DNA of 64,000 nt from an uncultured Kordiimonas sp. (GTDB lineage Bacteria > Pseudomonadota > Alphaproteobacteria > Sphingomonadales > Kordiimonadaceae). Of this stretch, positions 19,580-28,196 are shown one piece after another. Under the pieces are notes generated by a model. It searched no databases. It had not been told where the DNA came from and worked only from the letters and a program-made list of their open reading frames with translations. Made by a program: the position numbers and the translations under genes. Location: NCBI GenBank assembly GCA_947503625.1, contig CANNEK010000003.1, positions 310,001 to 374,000 on the forward strand, written 5' to 3'. Positions within the stretch are counted from its first letter, which is position 1, and the number at the start of each line of letters is the position of its first letter.

Positions 19580-19617
19580 TGTTCGAAATCGAACATTTGG
19601 CTGTTCGAAATCGAACA
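19580..19617. promoter_or_regulatory. Paired 16-bp palindromes, candidate enhancer sites
   Basis: Two identical copies of TGTTCGA-AA-TCGAACA lie at 19580-19595 and 19602-19617, 22 bases apart (two helical turns). They stand about 90-125 bases upstream of the predicted start of the sigma-54 transcript, the position used by bacterial enhancer-binding proteins. No such regulator is encoded in the window. Confidence 0.75.
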
Positions 19618-19678
19618 ATTTCCGCTGGGAGTTTTGACTAAGGTCCTAAGATATAGCGATTTTATGGAAGACCCTCCG

Positions 19679-19693
19679 TGGCACGCTACTTGC
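19679..19693 (+). promoter_or_regulatory. Sigma-54 (-24/-12) promoter
   Basis: TGGCACG, four bases, TTGC matches the RpoN consensus at every position, with GG and GC separated by 10 bases. Transcription would start near 19705, 26 bases before the ATG of the permease gene. Confidence 0.85.
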
Positions 19694-19730
19694 TGATATT
19701 TCTCTTGCGACAGCAAAATGGAGAAAGACC

Positions 19731-22196
19731 ATGTTCAGCGAATACATCAAATCCGCAATAAGAAATGTAGCAAGACGAAAACTGTTTGGCCTGATCAGCG
19801 TGTTGGGGTTGGGTACCGGCATTGCAGTAGCGACGATGATCGGCATATTTCTGCGCTATGAAAGCAGTTTTGATACCATGCACCCCAACCATGAACGGGT
19901 CTACCGTCTGAATTGGGTCAATGTTGGTACTGGCGCTCATTTCGCGACATTCTTCAACACGATTTCTCCTCGTCTGGCCGAAAGGTTTCCCGCAGATATC
20001 GAAGCCGTCACCCGTATTGCTCCGAGCCAGGAACTGCTAACAGTGGGCGATAGAAGTCAGTATGAGACTGTCACTTTTATCGACCCCAACTTCTTTGAGT
20101 TTTTCAGTTATCCAAACATCGAAGGCAACGCAAAAACTGCCATTCAGGAAGCGCGAAACGCTGTCCTGACAAGAGCCGCTGCAACCAGGTTTTTTGGCGA
20201 AAGCGATGCAGTGGGAAAAACCTTCACGCTGGACGGAACCGAAGATTTCACAGTAGCCGCCGTAGTGGCAAACAACCCGGCAAACAGTCATCATACATCC
20301 AACATCTTCATCAACATGGAACTAGTTCCGCTCATATGGGGCTGGCCTGACATGTGGGAAAACACTGGCTCGGATCAGCTGTATCACTATGCGAGGCTGG
20401 CACCTCGTACGGACCCCGACGTTCTGGCGGCCACCGCTGCAGAATATATTGTTCAGGAGATCTTTGATACTGACGAGCAATGGTTACGTGTGCCGTTCCA
20501 GCCTCTGGCAAAAATCCATTTCAATACCGAGCTGCAAAACGAAATGGCCTCGCGCGACACGATCACGGGCGTTGTCAAAACGCCCCGACGTGAAAACGAC
20601 CTTTTTATCTTCGTGATTGTAGGGATTTTAACTCTTTCTATCGCGGCGTTCAACTTCATGAACCTGCAAATCGTGCAGATTTCAAACCGTCTGCGCGAAG
20701 TTGGCGTTCGCAAAATACTGGGTGCTTCCCGCCGTCAGGTCATCACGCAGTTCATGGTCGAGACAGTTCTGCTTTCTATCCTGGCAATGTTCGTTGGTAT
20801 GGCACTGGCAGAACTAAGCCTGCCATTTTTTGGCAACCTCGTTGGTGCTGAATTACCCGCAGGTATGGTGTTCACCCCCGAAGTTTTCATTGTTCTGGCG
20901 ACTGTCACGGTTTTTGTCACAGTCTTGGCGGGCGTTTACCCGGCCAGAGTTGCAGCAGGTTTGATACCTGCGCTTGCGATACAGGGTGAGGTCGCCAAAA
21001 ACATCGGCCCAGCGAAAGTTCGCACCGGCCTCGTGCTGTTGCAGTTTTCAATGGCAACGGGCCTCATCATCGCAAGCGGTGTCATTGGCAGTCAGATAAA
21101 TTTTGCCAGTTCCAAACCGCTGGGTTTCGACGCCACAGGCGTGGTTTCACTGTTCTCTTCAACCTCAATTGCCCGTACCCACTATCCTGCCATGAAAACG
21201 CAATTGGAACAGCACCCGGCAATTGAACAGGTTTCGTTTGCCAATATTGTACCCTCACAGGACCTGCACAACGGGTTCAGCTATGGCACAGACCCCGACG
21301 ATCCATCAGCTATACTGAGCACGCGCGCGGTTAATATGGGTTATGGTGCATTCGAAATTCTGGGCATGGAGATAGTTGCAGGGAGAGGGTTCAGCGAGGA
21401 ATTCCCTGCCGATGAAGCGCCTAAATTTGTACCGGAACTGGCACAAGAGAGCGCTGGCCTTATCCTGAACGAAACTGCGGCTCGAAAAGCAGGCTGGACA
21501 AATCCCGAAGACGCTATTGGTAAGCAACTTGTGTCATCGTTCACACGCGGCGGCGTGACTTATCGATATGACTATACAGTGGTCGGGGTTGCCAAAGACG
21601 CCCATTACCGGTCGATCCGTTCAACAATCTCTCCGATTTCCTATATGCTGCGGAACGAGAACCGGCAAATGCTCATCAAAATTGATACGACGCGGCAGGC
21701 AGAGGCTTTGGCAGCAATTGATGCCATCTGGCAATCCAACGTGCCTGACACACCCATCCGGCGGTCACTGATCGCCGATGACTATGAAGCATTCTACGCC
21801 AGTGAAAACCGTACATTTACCCTGATAATAGGTTTTGCTGCCATTGCTGTCGTGATTGCTTGTCTGGGGCTGTATGGGCTGACGTCATACCTTGTAGAGC
21901 GCCGGGTGAAAGAAGTCGGCATTCGCAAAGTGCTTGGGGCCACAGTGGCCCAGATCGTCACTCTTCTGTCCTGGGACTACACAAAGTTGGTTATCATCGC
22001 CAGCCTTGTGATCTGGCCGCTTGTCTGGTGGTTGATGGGAGACTGGCTCTCAAGTTTCGCTTACAGGGCGGATCTGGAGCTTTCCCTGTTTGCGCTCGCC
22101 AGCCTTGTGATCCTCTCTCTTGCCGCCATAACAACGTCAATGCGAACTCTGGTTGCGGCGCGGGCAAACCCGATCCATGCCCTCCGAACAGAGTAA
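19731..22196 (+). CDS. FtsX/MacB-type ABC transporter permease
   Basis: 821 residues with two repeats of periplasmic MacB_PCD plus FtsX modules: helix near 20-40, periplasmic part, three helices about 290-400, a central helix near 430, a second periplasmic part and a closing triplet near 690-810. Both halves carry the signature LREVGVRKILGAS / VKEVGIRKVLGAT at the coupling-helix position. There is no Walker motif, so an ATPase must come from elsewhere. Such permeases power envelope stress or peptide efflux by mechanotransmission. GGAG precedes the ATG; sigma-54 control is strongly suggested by the promoter and palindromes. Confidence 0.9.
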   Translation: MFSEYIKSAIRNVARRKLFGLISVLGLGTGIAVATMIGIFLRYESSFDTMHPNHERVYRLNWVNVGTGAHFATFFNTISPRLAERFPADIEAVTRIAPSQELLTVGDRSQYETVTFIDPNFFEFFSYPNIEGNAKTAIQEARNAVLTRAAATRFFGESDAVGKTFTLDGTEDFTVAAVVANNPANSHHTSNIFINMELVPLIWGWPDMWENTGSDQLYHYARLAPRTDPDVLAATAAEYIVQEIFDTDEQWLRVPFQPLAKIHFNTELQNEMASRDTITGVVKTPRRENDLFIFVIVGILTLSIAAFNFMNLQIVQISNRLREVGVRKILGASRRQVITQFMVETVLLSILAMFVGMALAELSLPFFGNLVGAELPAGMVFTPEVFIVLATVTVFVTVLAGVYPARVAAGLIPALAIQGEVAKNIGPAKVRTGLVLLQFSMATGLIIASGVIGSQINFASSKPLGFDATGVVSLFSSTSIARTHYPAMKTQLEQHPAIEQVSFANIVPSQDLHNGFSYGTDPDDPSAILSTRAVNMGYGAFEILGMEIVAGRGFSEEFPADEAPKFVPELAQESAGLILNETAARKAGWTNPEDAIGKQLVSSFTRGGVTYRYDYTVVGVAKDAHYRSIRSTISPISYMLRNENRQMLIKIDTTRQAEALAAIDAIWQSNVPDTPIRRSLIADDYEAFYASENRTFTLIIGFAAIAVVIACLGLYGLTSYLVERRVKEVGIRKVLGATVAQIVTLLSWDYTKLVIIASLVIWPLVWWLMGDWLSSFAYRADLELSLFALASLVILSLAAITTSMRTLVAARANPIHALRTE

Positions 22197-22359
22197 ACGG
22201 GGCTAAAGAACAAACCCTCGGCCATGCTGTAGAGCTGGCCGGGGCTTCGAGCCGCTTTCAAAGAAGTCATTGGCACCGAAAGCATGATGGTGCAAAGTTA
22301 CCTGCAATGAAGCAAGCGTTGTCCTCGAACGCTTCAATAAAATTTGCGGGATCAAGCAT

Positions 22360-22809
22360 GTGATTAACTGTCTGAAAAACCTAACCGGACCCACCATCGC
22401 CGTATTTCTTGCCCGTACAATGCTTGGTCTGGTTTTCTTCATGGCAGGCTGGTGGAAGGTTTTCACGCTGACACCTGTTGTGCATGCGCAAAATTTCTTT
22501 GTCGATGGCTTCAAAGACCACTGGATACCGGAATGGCTTTTGTGGGCATTGGGTGTCACGATACCGCCGTTTGAACTGCTGGCAGGCCTGATGCTGTTGA
22601 TTGGATTGTGGACCCGGCTATTTGCAAGCATGACGGGTCTTTTGCTGTTACTGACCACGTATGGCCATGCCTTGCAGCAGCCGCTTTTCGACATTGACGG
22701 ACACACATTTACGAGACTGGCGCTGGTCATCTTTGTTTTGATGGCATGTGAAAACCATGACCGACTGAGCCTCGACGCGTGGCGCTCAAAAAAAGAGGTT
22801 GCTGAATAA
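22360..22809 (+). CDS. DoxX family membrane protein
   Basis: 149 residues with four hydrophobic helices. LARTMLGLVFFMAGWWKVF at the start and FELLAGLMLLIGLWTRLFA in the middle fit the DoxX/DoxD-like pattern. Members are quinone-associated or redox-related small membrane proteins with varied roles. The start is GTG at 22360. The stop overlaps the next ATG (TAATG), so it is coupled to the aldehyde dehydrogenase. Confidence 0.82.
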   Translation: MINCLKNLTGPTIAVFLARTMLGLVFFMAGWWKVFTLTPVVHAQNFFVDGFKDHWIPEWLLWALGVTIPPFELLAGLMLLIGLWTRLFASMTGLLLLLTTYGHALQQPLFDIDGHTFTRLALVIFVLMACENHDRLSLDAWRSKKEVAE

Positions 22810-24254
22810 TGTCGCAAACAATTCTCGATCATTTCTACATTAATGGCAGTTGGCAACCCGCCGAGACCGACACGGTTCAGGATATAATAAATCCGGCGAA
22901 TGGCGAGACCATTGGCAGGGTTTCTCTCGGTGGACAGAATGACGTGGACAAAGCGGTTGCAGCAGCTAGCACAGCCTTTCAATCCTTCAGGAAAACCAGT
23001 GTAGACGAGCGCCTGGCTCTCTTGAACAGCATGCTGGATATCTACCGGGCACGCTATGATGATTTTGTGTTGGCCATCACTCACGAGATGGGGGCTCCCA
23101 TCAGCCTCTCCCGGGATGCCCAGGCTTACTGCGGCATCGAGCACCTGGAAGCCACCATAAAGGCTGTAGAGAACTTCGATTTTGTAGAATCTCATGAAAA
23201 TTACGCCCTGAGGCACGAGCCGATCGGTGTGTGCGGTCTGATAACACCCTGGAACTGGCCGATTAACCAGATCGTTTGCAAGGTGGCCCCTGCCCTCGCA
23301 GCGGGTTGCACCATGGTTCTGAAACCAAGTGAATATGCGGCGCTGTCCGCGCAACTGTTTGCAGAGGTTATTGATGCGGCTGGCGTACCTGCAGGTGTAT
23401 TCAATATGGTATTTGGTGACGGTGTCAGCGTGGGCGCGCCGCTTTCAAGCCATCCAGATGTTGACATGGTTTCCTTTACGGGCTCCACCGCCGCAGGAAT
23501 CGCGGTTGCGCAGGCCGCAGCCCCGACAGTCAAGCGTGTAGCGCAGGAACTGGGGGGCAAGTCCCCGATTGTCGTTGCCGACGATGTGAACCTTGAACAA
23601 GTCATCCCGGAATGTGTCTCGCTCTGCATGGACAATACCGGGCAATCCTGCAACGCCGGGACACGGCTGATTGTGCCTGCCCACCTGCACGACCGGATTG
23701 TCGAACTCGCGGTTGCTGCGGCCGAGAGTTATGCTGTTGGTGACCCGATGAATGAAGACACCCAAATTGGGCCGCTTGCCAACGTTCGCCAGTTCGAGAA
23801 GGTAACCAGCCTTTTGAAGCAGGCTGAAAAAGAAGGCCTCAACCCTGCAACCCGGCAGATCGGAAGTGAAAAAGAACTGGAGAACGGTTTTTTTGTTGCA
23901 CCAACCATTTTCGCAGGCTTGAAAAACGATCAGTTGATCGCGCGCGAAGAAGTGTTTGGCCCGGTACTGGCTATTTTACCCTACCAGACAATTGATGAAG
24001 CGATATCTATTGCCAATGACACCCCTTACGGGCTCTCCGCTTATGTTTATGCGGCGGATGAAGCGCTAGCCGCACAACTGGCAGGTGATATGCGTGCAGG
24101 CATGGTACATGTAAACGGGGCACCGCTCTCGCCGGACGCGCCATTCGGCGGCTACAAACAGTCTGGCAATGGGCGCGAGTGGGGCCGCTATGGCCTTCAT
24201 GAATTTCTCGAAGTAAAAGCGGTTATGGCAACCACGAAAGACAGTACAGAATAA
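22809..24254 (+). CDS. NAD(P)-dependent aldehyde dehydrogenase
   Basis: 481 residues, full-length ALDH. Visible are TPWNWPINQI (oxyanion Asn), KPSEYAALSA, FTGSTAAG (cofactor), ELGGKSP with the general-base Glu and GQSCNAGTR with the nucleophilic Cys. It oxidises an aldehyde to the acid in cytoplasm. It shares single-base junctions with both neighbours, DoxX before and a ureohydrolase after, which points to a guanidino or polyamine route producing an aminoaldehyde, an inference from context only. Confidence 0.93.
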   Translation: MSQTILDHFYINGSWQPAETDTVQDIINPANGETIGRVSLGGQNDVDKAVAAASTAFQSFRKTSVDERLALLNSMLDIYRARYDDFVLAITHEMGAPISLSRDAQAYCGIEHLEATIKAVENFDFVESHENYALRHEPIGVCGLITPWNWPINQIVCKVAPALAAGCTMVLKPSEYAALSAQLFAEVIDAAGVPAGVFNMVFGDGVSVGAPLSSHPDVDMVSFTGSTAAGIAVAQAAAPTVKRVAQELGGKSPIVVADDVNLEQVIPECVSLCMDNTGQSCNAGTRLIVPAHLHDRIVELAVAAAESYAVGDPMNEDTQIGPLANVRQFEKVTSLLKQAEKEGLNPATRQIGSEKELENGFFVAPTIFAGLKNDQLIAREEVFGPVLAILPYQTIDEAISIANDTPYGLSAYVYAADEALAAQLAGDMRAGMVHVNGAPLSPDAPFGGYKQSGNGREWGRYGLHEFLEVKAVMATTKDSTE

Positions 24255-25294
24255 TGGACAAGAAAAAACTTGAAGAGTTGCGCGCGCAGTATCTTGATGC
24301 CGGTGCAAACGATCATCAAACAGAGAAGTTTAAGTCGTTGGCTGACAAAATTGTTGGCGACAAACGAGATGGCACAAGGCCCAAACCCTATAGCGGAATT
24401 TCAACTTTTCTTGATATGCCGCAGGCTGACACTTTCGAAGGCCTTGACATCGCAATCATTGGTGTACCGATGGACCTTGCGGTGTCCAACCGGGCTGGCG
24501 CTCGTCTTGGGCCCCGGGCGGTGCGAGCCGTCGAGCGCATAGGCCCCTACAATCACATGACCGGCATTGTACCCGGGGCAGAATGCAAAGTCGCAGATGT
24601 TGGAGATGTCCAGTTTCGCACAAGATACAGCCTTGAAGACAGTATCGAGGATATCGAAGCCTACTACAGGAAGGTCAAAGCCGCAGGCGTACTGCCACTT
24701 TCGGTGGGCGGTGACCACTCCATAACTCACCCGATCCTGCGCGCGCTTGGTGCTGATGAGCCTGTTGCTCTTGTTCACATTGACGCGCACTGCGACACGG
24801 CGGGCACTTATGAAGGCTCGAAGTTTCATCATGGTGGCCCGTTTCGCATGGCTGTCCTGGATGGAGTTCTCGACCCGGAGAAAACCATCCAGATTGGTAT
24901 CCGCGGCGCCAGCGAAACGATTTGGGAATTCAGCTACACATCGGGCATGACAGTCGTTCATATCGAAGACGTGATGGAAATGGGCATCCCCGCACTTATC
25001 CGGAAAACCCGTGATCTGATTGGTGACATGCCGGTCTATGTATCCATAGATGTCGATGGATTTGATCCCGCGTACGCGCCCGGCACCGGCACACCGGAAG
25101 CAGGCGGCATGACCCCACGTGAGGGTTTTCAGCTCCTGCGTGGTCTTATGGGGATGAACATTATAGGTGCTGATATGGTGGAAGTTGCTCCCATGTATGA
25201 CCCGACCAGCAACACCGCTCAGCTGGGTGCTCAGTTGTTATTTGAGGAATTGTGTTTGTTGGCACAAGCCCACAAGGACAGGCAACCAATCTGA
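24254..25294 (+). CDS. Agmatinase/arginase family ureohydrolase
   Basis: 346 residues with all Mn-cluster ligands: GGDHS, HIDAHCDT and SIDVDGFDPA. EAGGMTPREGFQLLRGL follows as usual. The family hydrolyses agmatine, guanidinobutyrate, guanidinopropionate or similar to urea plus amine; the substrate loop is not diagnostic to me. An N-terminal extension of about 40 residues precedes the catalytic fold, as in guanidino-acid hydrolases. It is the third gene of the DoxX-ALDH operon. Confidence 0.9.
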   Translation: MDKKKLEELRAQYLDAGANDHQTEKFKSLADKIVGDKRDGTRPKPYSGISTFLDMPQADTFEGLDIAIIGVPMDLAVSNRAGARLGPRAVRAVERIGPYNHMTGIVPGAECKVADVGDVQFRTRYSLEDSIEDIEAYYRKVKAAGVLPLSVGGDHSITHPILRALGADEPVALVHIDAHCDTAGTYEGSKFHHGGPFRMAVLDGVLDPEKTIQIGIRGASETIWEFSYTSGMTVVHIEDVMEMGIPALIRKTRDLIGDMPVYVSIDVDGFDPAYAPGTGTPEAGGMTPREGFQLLRGLMGMNIIGADMVEVAPMYDPTSNTAQLGAQLLFEELCLLAQAHKDRQPI

Positions 25295-25369
25295 TACCGG
25301 CGCACAATCTACTGGAATTTGTTCCATGGGCACTTAGTATGGGTCCCCGAACATCCAGGGATTAAGCGT

Positions 25370-26410
25370 ATGATATTAGCTCGTTGGTCATTTTCCTTTT
25401 TGGCGATAGTCCTGCTTGCAGGGTGCGGCAAGCTCGGCCCCAATTACATTGAAAAAAGCCGTGGCAGTTACATTGATGTCATTGCACAAACGGACCGCGA
25501 AGAGTTGCTGTCCAATCTCGTGCGCCTGCGCCACTCCGAAGCACCGGTGTTCGTGCAAATCGATAGTATTACCGCCTCGCCTGATCTCGGGTTTCGTCTG
25601 GGCGCAGAGGTCACTTTGGACAGTAGCGTTGTATCCAGTGGCAAGCTAACGCCGAGCCTTACCTATACCGAGCAACCAACAATCGTTTTCAAACCTTTAC
25701 TGGGACGTGAATTTTCCAAAGAGCTTTTGCTTCCCATAAGCCTGATGCCGATATTCATTCTTCTGGAGAACGGCTGGTCAATCGATGCTGTATTGTTACC
25801 GCTGGCACGCTCAATCAACGGCATTAGAAATTATGATCAGCAGTTCGATCAGTCGGCATCGTTCGTGAAAGAATACCGCGACTTCACCGCAGCTGTTGTT
25901 GCGTTGGGGGAGCTGCACCGGGCGGGCCATGTTTCAATCGGAACCGAAGGCACAGGGGACGCACCCTCTGCCCTTATAATGGTCTTGAACGATGCAGCCA
26001 GGCTTACGGCCTCCTGGCGACTTGCCAGTGGCGTTTTTGGCCTCGACCCCAATGCTTCGGAAATTCGCGTGGGCATGGGGTTAACCGGCAACAAGACAAC
26101 ACTGGCCCTGGAAACGCGCCCGCTGATGGGAACCATGCGTTATCTGTCATCTTTCATTGAAGAATCAAGCCTGAAACCGGCAATCCAGGACCGTTCTGTC
26201 CATGACCGGTTGGGATTTACCGTTAGCACCAGCGCTCAGGTTCCTGAAGGGGCAATTGTTGCGATTGAGCACCGAGAAAACTGGTTTTCCATTGACGCAA
26301 ACGACACCCGGTCCAAGGAGATATTCATGATGCTGCGTATTCTGTTCAACCTGCAGGCGCAGCAAAGTTCCAGTTCATCAGGTGTCGCGCTTACTCTTCC
26401 GGTACGCTAG
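25370..26410 (+). CDS. Hypothetical lipoprotein
   Basis: About 346 residues with a clear lipoprotein signal (VLLAGC). The first mature residues have no Asp at +2 (GKLGPNY), so outer-membrane sorting is likely. The rest is mixed alpha/beta with SYIDVIAQTDREELLSNLVRLRHSE near the start; I do not recognise a named domain. AGGG lies 9 bases before the ATG at 25370; the earlier ATG at 25319 would bury the signal. It follows the ureohydrolase by 75 bases and is convergent with the peptidase gene. Confidence 0.65.
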   Translation: MILARWSFSFLAIVLLAGCGKLGPNYIEKSRGSYIDVIAQTDREELLSNLVRLRHSEAPVFVQIDSITASPDLGFRLGAEVTLDSSVVSSGKLTPSLTYTEQPTIVFKPLLGREFSKELLLPISLMPIFILLENGWSIDAVLLPLARSINGIRNYDQQFDQSASFVKEYRDFTAAVVALGELHRAGHVSIGTEGTGDAPSALIMVLNDAARLTASWRLASGVFGLDPNASEIRVGMGLTGNKTTLALETRPLMGTMRYLSSFIEESSLKPAIQDRSVHDRLGFTVSTSAQVPEGAIVAIEHRENWFSIDANDTRSKEIFMMLRILFNLQAQQSSSSSGVALTLPVR

Positions 26411-26467
26411 TATCAGAGCGAGTATCTGGTTGATTAGCTGGGCTCATACAGCCAGCGAACCATTCGT

Positions 26468-27979
26468 TTATTTTGCCGCAAGCATTGAGCTGATAAACAT
26501 GCGCATGTCAGACGCAAGCTGTTCAAATGCAGGTTCGTAAAGATACATCATATGGCCTGCTTCATAATAGGTCATCGTAACCCGAGACAGATCAATCCCG
26601 TGCCTAGCAAGCGTAAACTCCGCATCGAAAAATGGCGTGACCAGATCATAATAACCTGATGCGACCATCACTTTAAGCGCAGGGTTGCGGGCCATCGCAT
26701 CTGCCAGTTTTGGTGCGGTATTGACATAAGCTGGCTCATTGTAACCTTCACTGCGGTCGTAAACCCAATTGTCGCCAACTTCAGGGCCGGACGAATAATA
26801 GGGCCGTTCCAGCGCGACATCCAGATCGGCTTTCATGAATTGGCGAAATGCTGACGAGTAAGCCGCACTGATGGCCGCTGATGCTGCATCAAATCTGGCG
26901 TTCTCTGCAATCGTATCAAGCCCTTGGGCACGGTACCGTCCATCCAGGCGGCCAATGATGGCGCCGTCAGACCGCAACAACTCTTTGACAAAACGGCCGG
27001 TCAGAATACGCAGGTTGGCACGACGAATGTAGGTCTCATCAATTCCCGTATATCGCGAAATTTTTGTGGCGATGTCGTTGAATGTTTCCGGTGCGAGCGT
27101 GCTGCCACTAAAAAGCGCAGGCAGATATTCATTCATCGTGAAGGCGCGCACTTCCTCCAGAAATACTTCAAGGCTCTCCGGCTTGTTCTGCAGCTTGTCA
27201 TGGTACCATGCTGTAGCCGCCAAACTTGGCAGATATGTCGCGTAAGCGATGAAATTGTCATGCGCTGGTGTGCTACCGGTATAGTCCATTGCCTGACTAA
27301 TCATCATAACACCGCTAACCCGAATAGGTTCCGGGCCATCCTGAAGATAAGGCAACATGGCAGCAGCCCGTGTCGTGCCATAGCTTTCGCCGGCAATGAA
27401 AACCGGTGCGTTCCAACGGCTATTTGTACGTATCCATTCGCGAACAATCTGCGCAACAGATCGTGCGTCTTCCTCAAGGCCATAAACGTCTTTTGCTTCG
27501 CCGACACCTGCAAGGCGGCTGAAACCTGTACCTATCGGATCAATGAACACAAGATCCGTCACATCAAGAAGTGCCTGCGGATTGTCTTCAATGCCATAAG
27601 GGGGTAGTCCGGCATCTTCCGCATTGCTTGGGACCCGAACGCGTTTTGGACCCATTATTCCCATATGAAGCCATGTCGACGCAGAGCCGGGACCGCCATT
27701 GAAAATGAAAGTAACAGGTCGCTCAGCATCCCGCTGATCAGCGACATAGGAGAAAGTTACAGCTTCAGCGTAGACTTCCTCATCATTGTTTTTCAGCAGA
27801 TAGTTTTCAACGACAGCCCGAAAGTCAACGCGTTCGCCGGCAAAAGTACCCCGATGCTCGGTGACGATCTTAAACCTTTCAGAAACTGGTTTGGTGTCTT
27901 CCTCGGCATTCGCGCCAACTGCTGAAAACACGTGAGCCAGCAGTAGCGTTGTCATTAGAAAAATTTTCGAAGTCTTCAC
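26468..27979 (-). CDS. Secreted S10-family serine carboxypeptidase
   Basis: 503 residues with a signal peptide (cleavage near VGANA) and an alpha/beta hydrolase core of peptidase family S10. Seen are FNGGPGSAS (oxyanion region), GESYGTTR with the nucleophilic Ser, ASGYYDLVTPF with the Asp and YEAGHMMY with the His. It should trim C-terminal residues of peptides in periplasm or outside. The GTG start is backed by GGGGGAG. It is a single gene divergent from the FAD oxidoreductase. Confidence 0.88.
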   Translation of the reverse strand: MKTSKIFLMTTLLLAHVFSAVGANAEEDTKPVSERFKIVTEHRGTFAGERVDFRAVVENYLLKNNDEEVYAEAVTFSYVADQRDAERPVTFIFNGGPGSASTWLHMGIMGPKRVRVPSNAEDAGLPPYGIEDNPQALLDVTDLVFIDPIGTGFSRLAGVGEAKDVYGLEEDARSVAQIVREWIRTNSRWNAPVFIAGESYGTTRAAAMLPYLQDGPEPIRVSGVMMISQAMDYTGSTPAHDNFIAYATYLPSLAATAWYHDKLQNKPESLEVFLEEVRAFTMNEYLPALFSGSTLAPETFNDIATKISRYTGIDETYIRRANLRILTGRFVKELLRSDGAIIGRLDGRYRAQGLDTIAENARFDAASAAISAAYSSAFRQFMKADLDVALERPYYSSGPEVGDNWVYDRSEGYNEPAYVNTAPKLADAMARNPALKVMVASGYYDLVTPFFDAEFTLARHGIDLSRVTMTYYEAGHMMYLYEPAFEQLASDMRMFISSMLAAK

Positions 27980-28196
27980 CGTCGTCTCCCCCGTGGAATT
28001 TCCGCAAGTTTAACCGTGGCAATAAATTGCGCAAGGTGAAGCACGCTGAATTCCGGTCATCAATCAGCGGAAGAGAAACATATGTCTGTTTTCAGACATG
28101 CCCGGCTTGAACACGTCGTGTTATGGTAATCGCATTGATGGACAAAACGCGAGAATACGCCAGTGTCCACAGGCAAAACAGACTTGAACGGTAACC

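Noticed and set aside
22203-23354. 383-residue minus-strand frame across DoxX and ALDH genes
   Set aside because: Both plus-strand genes have clear domains and coupled junctions; the antisense frame has no recognisable domain.
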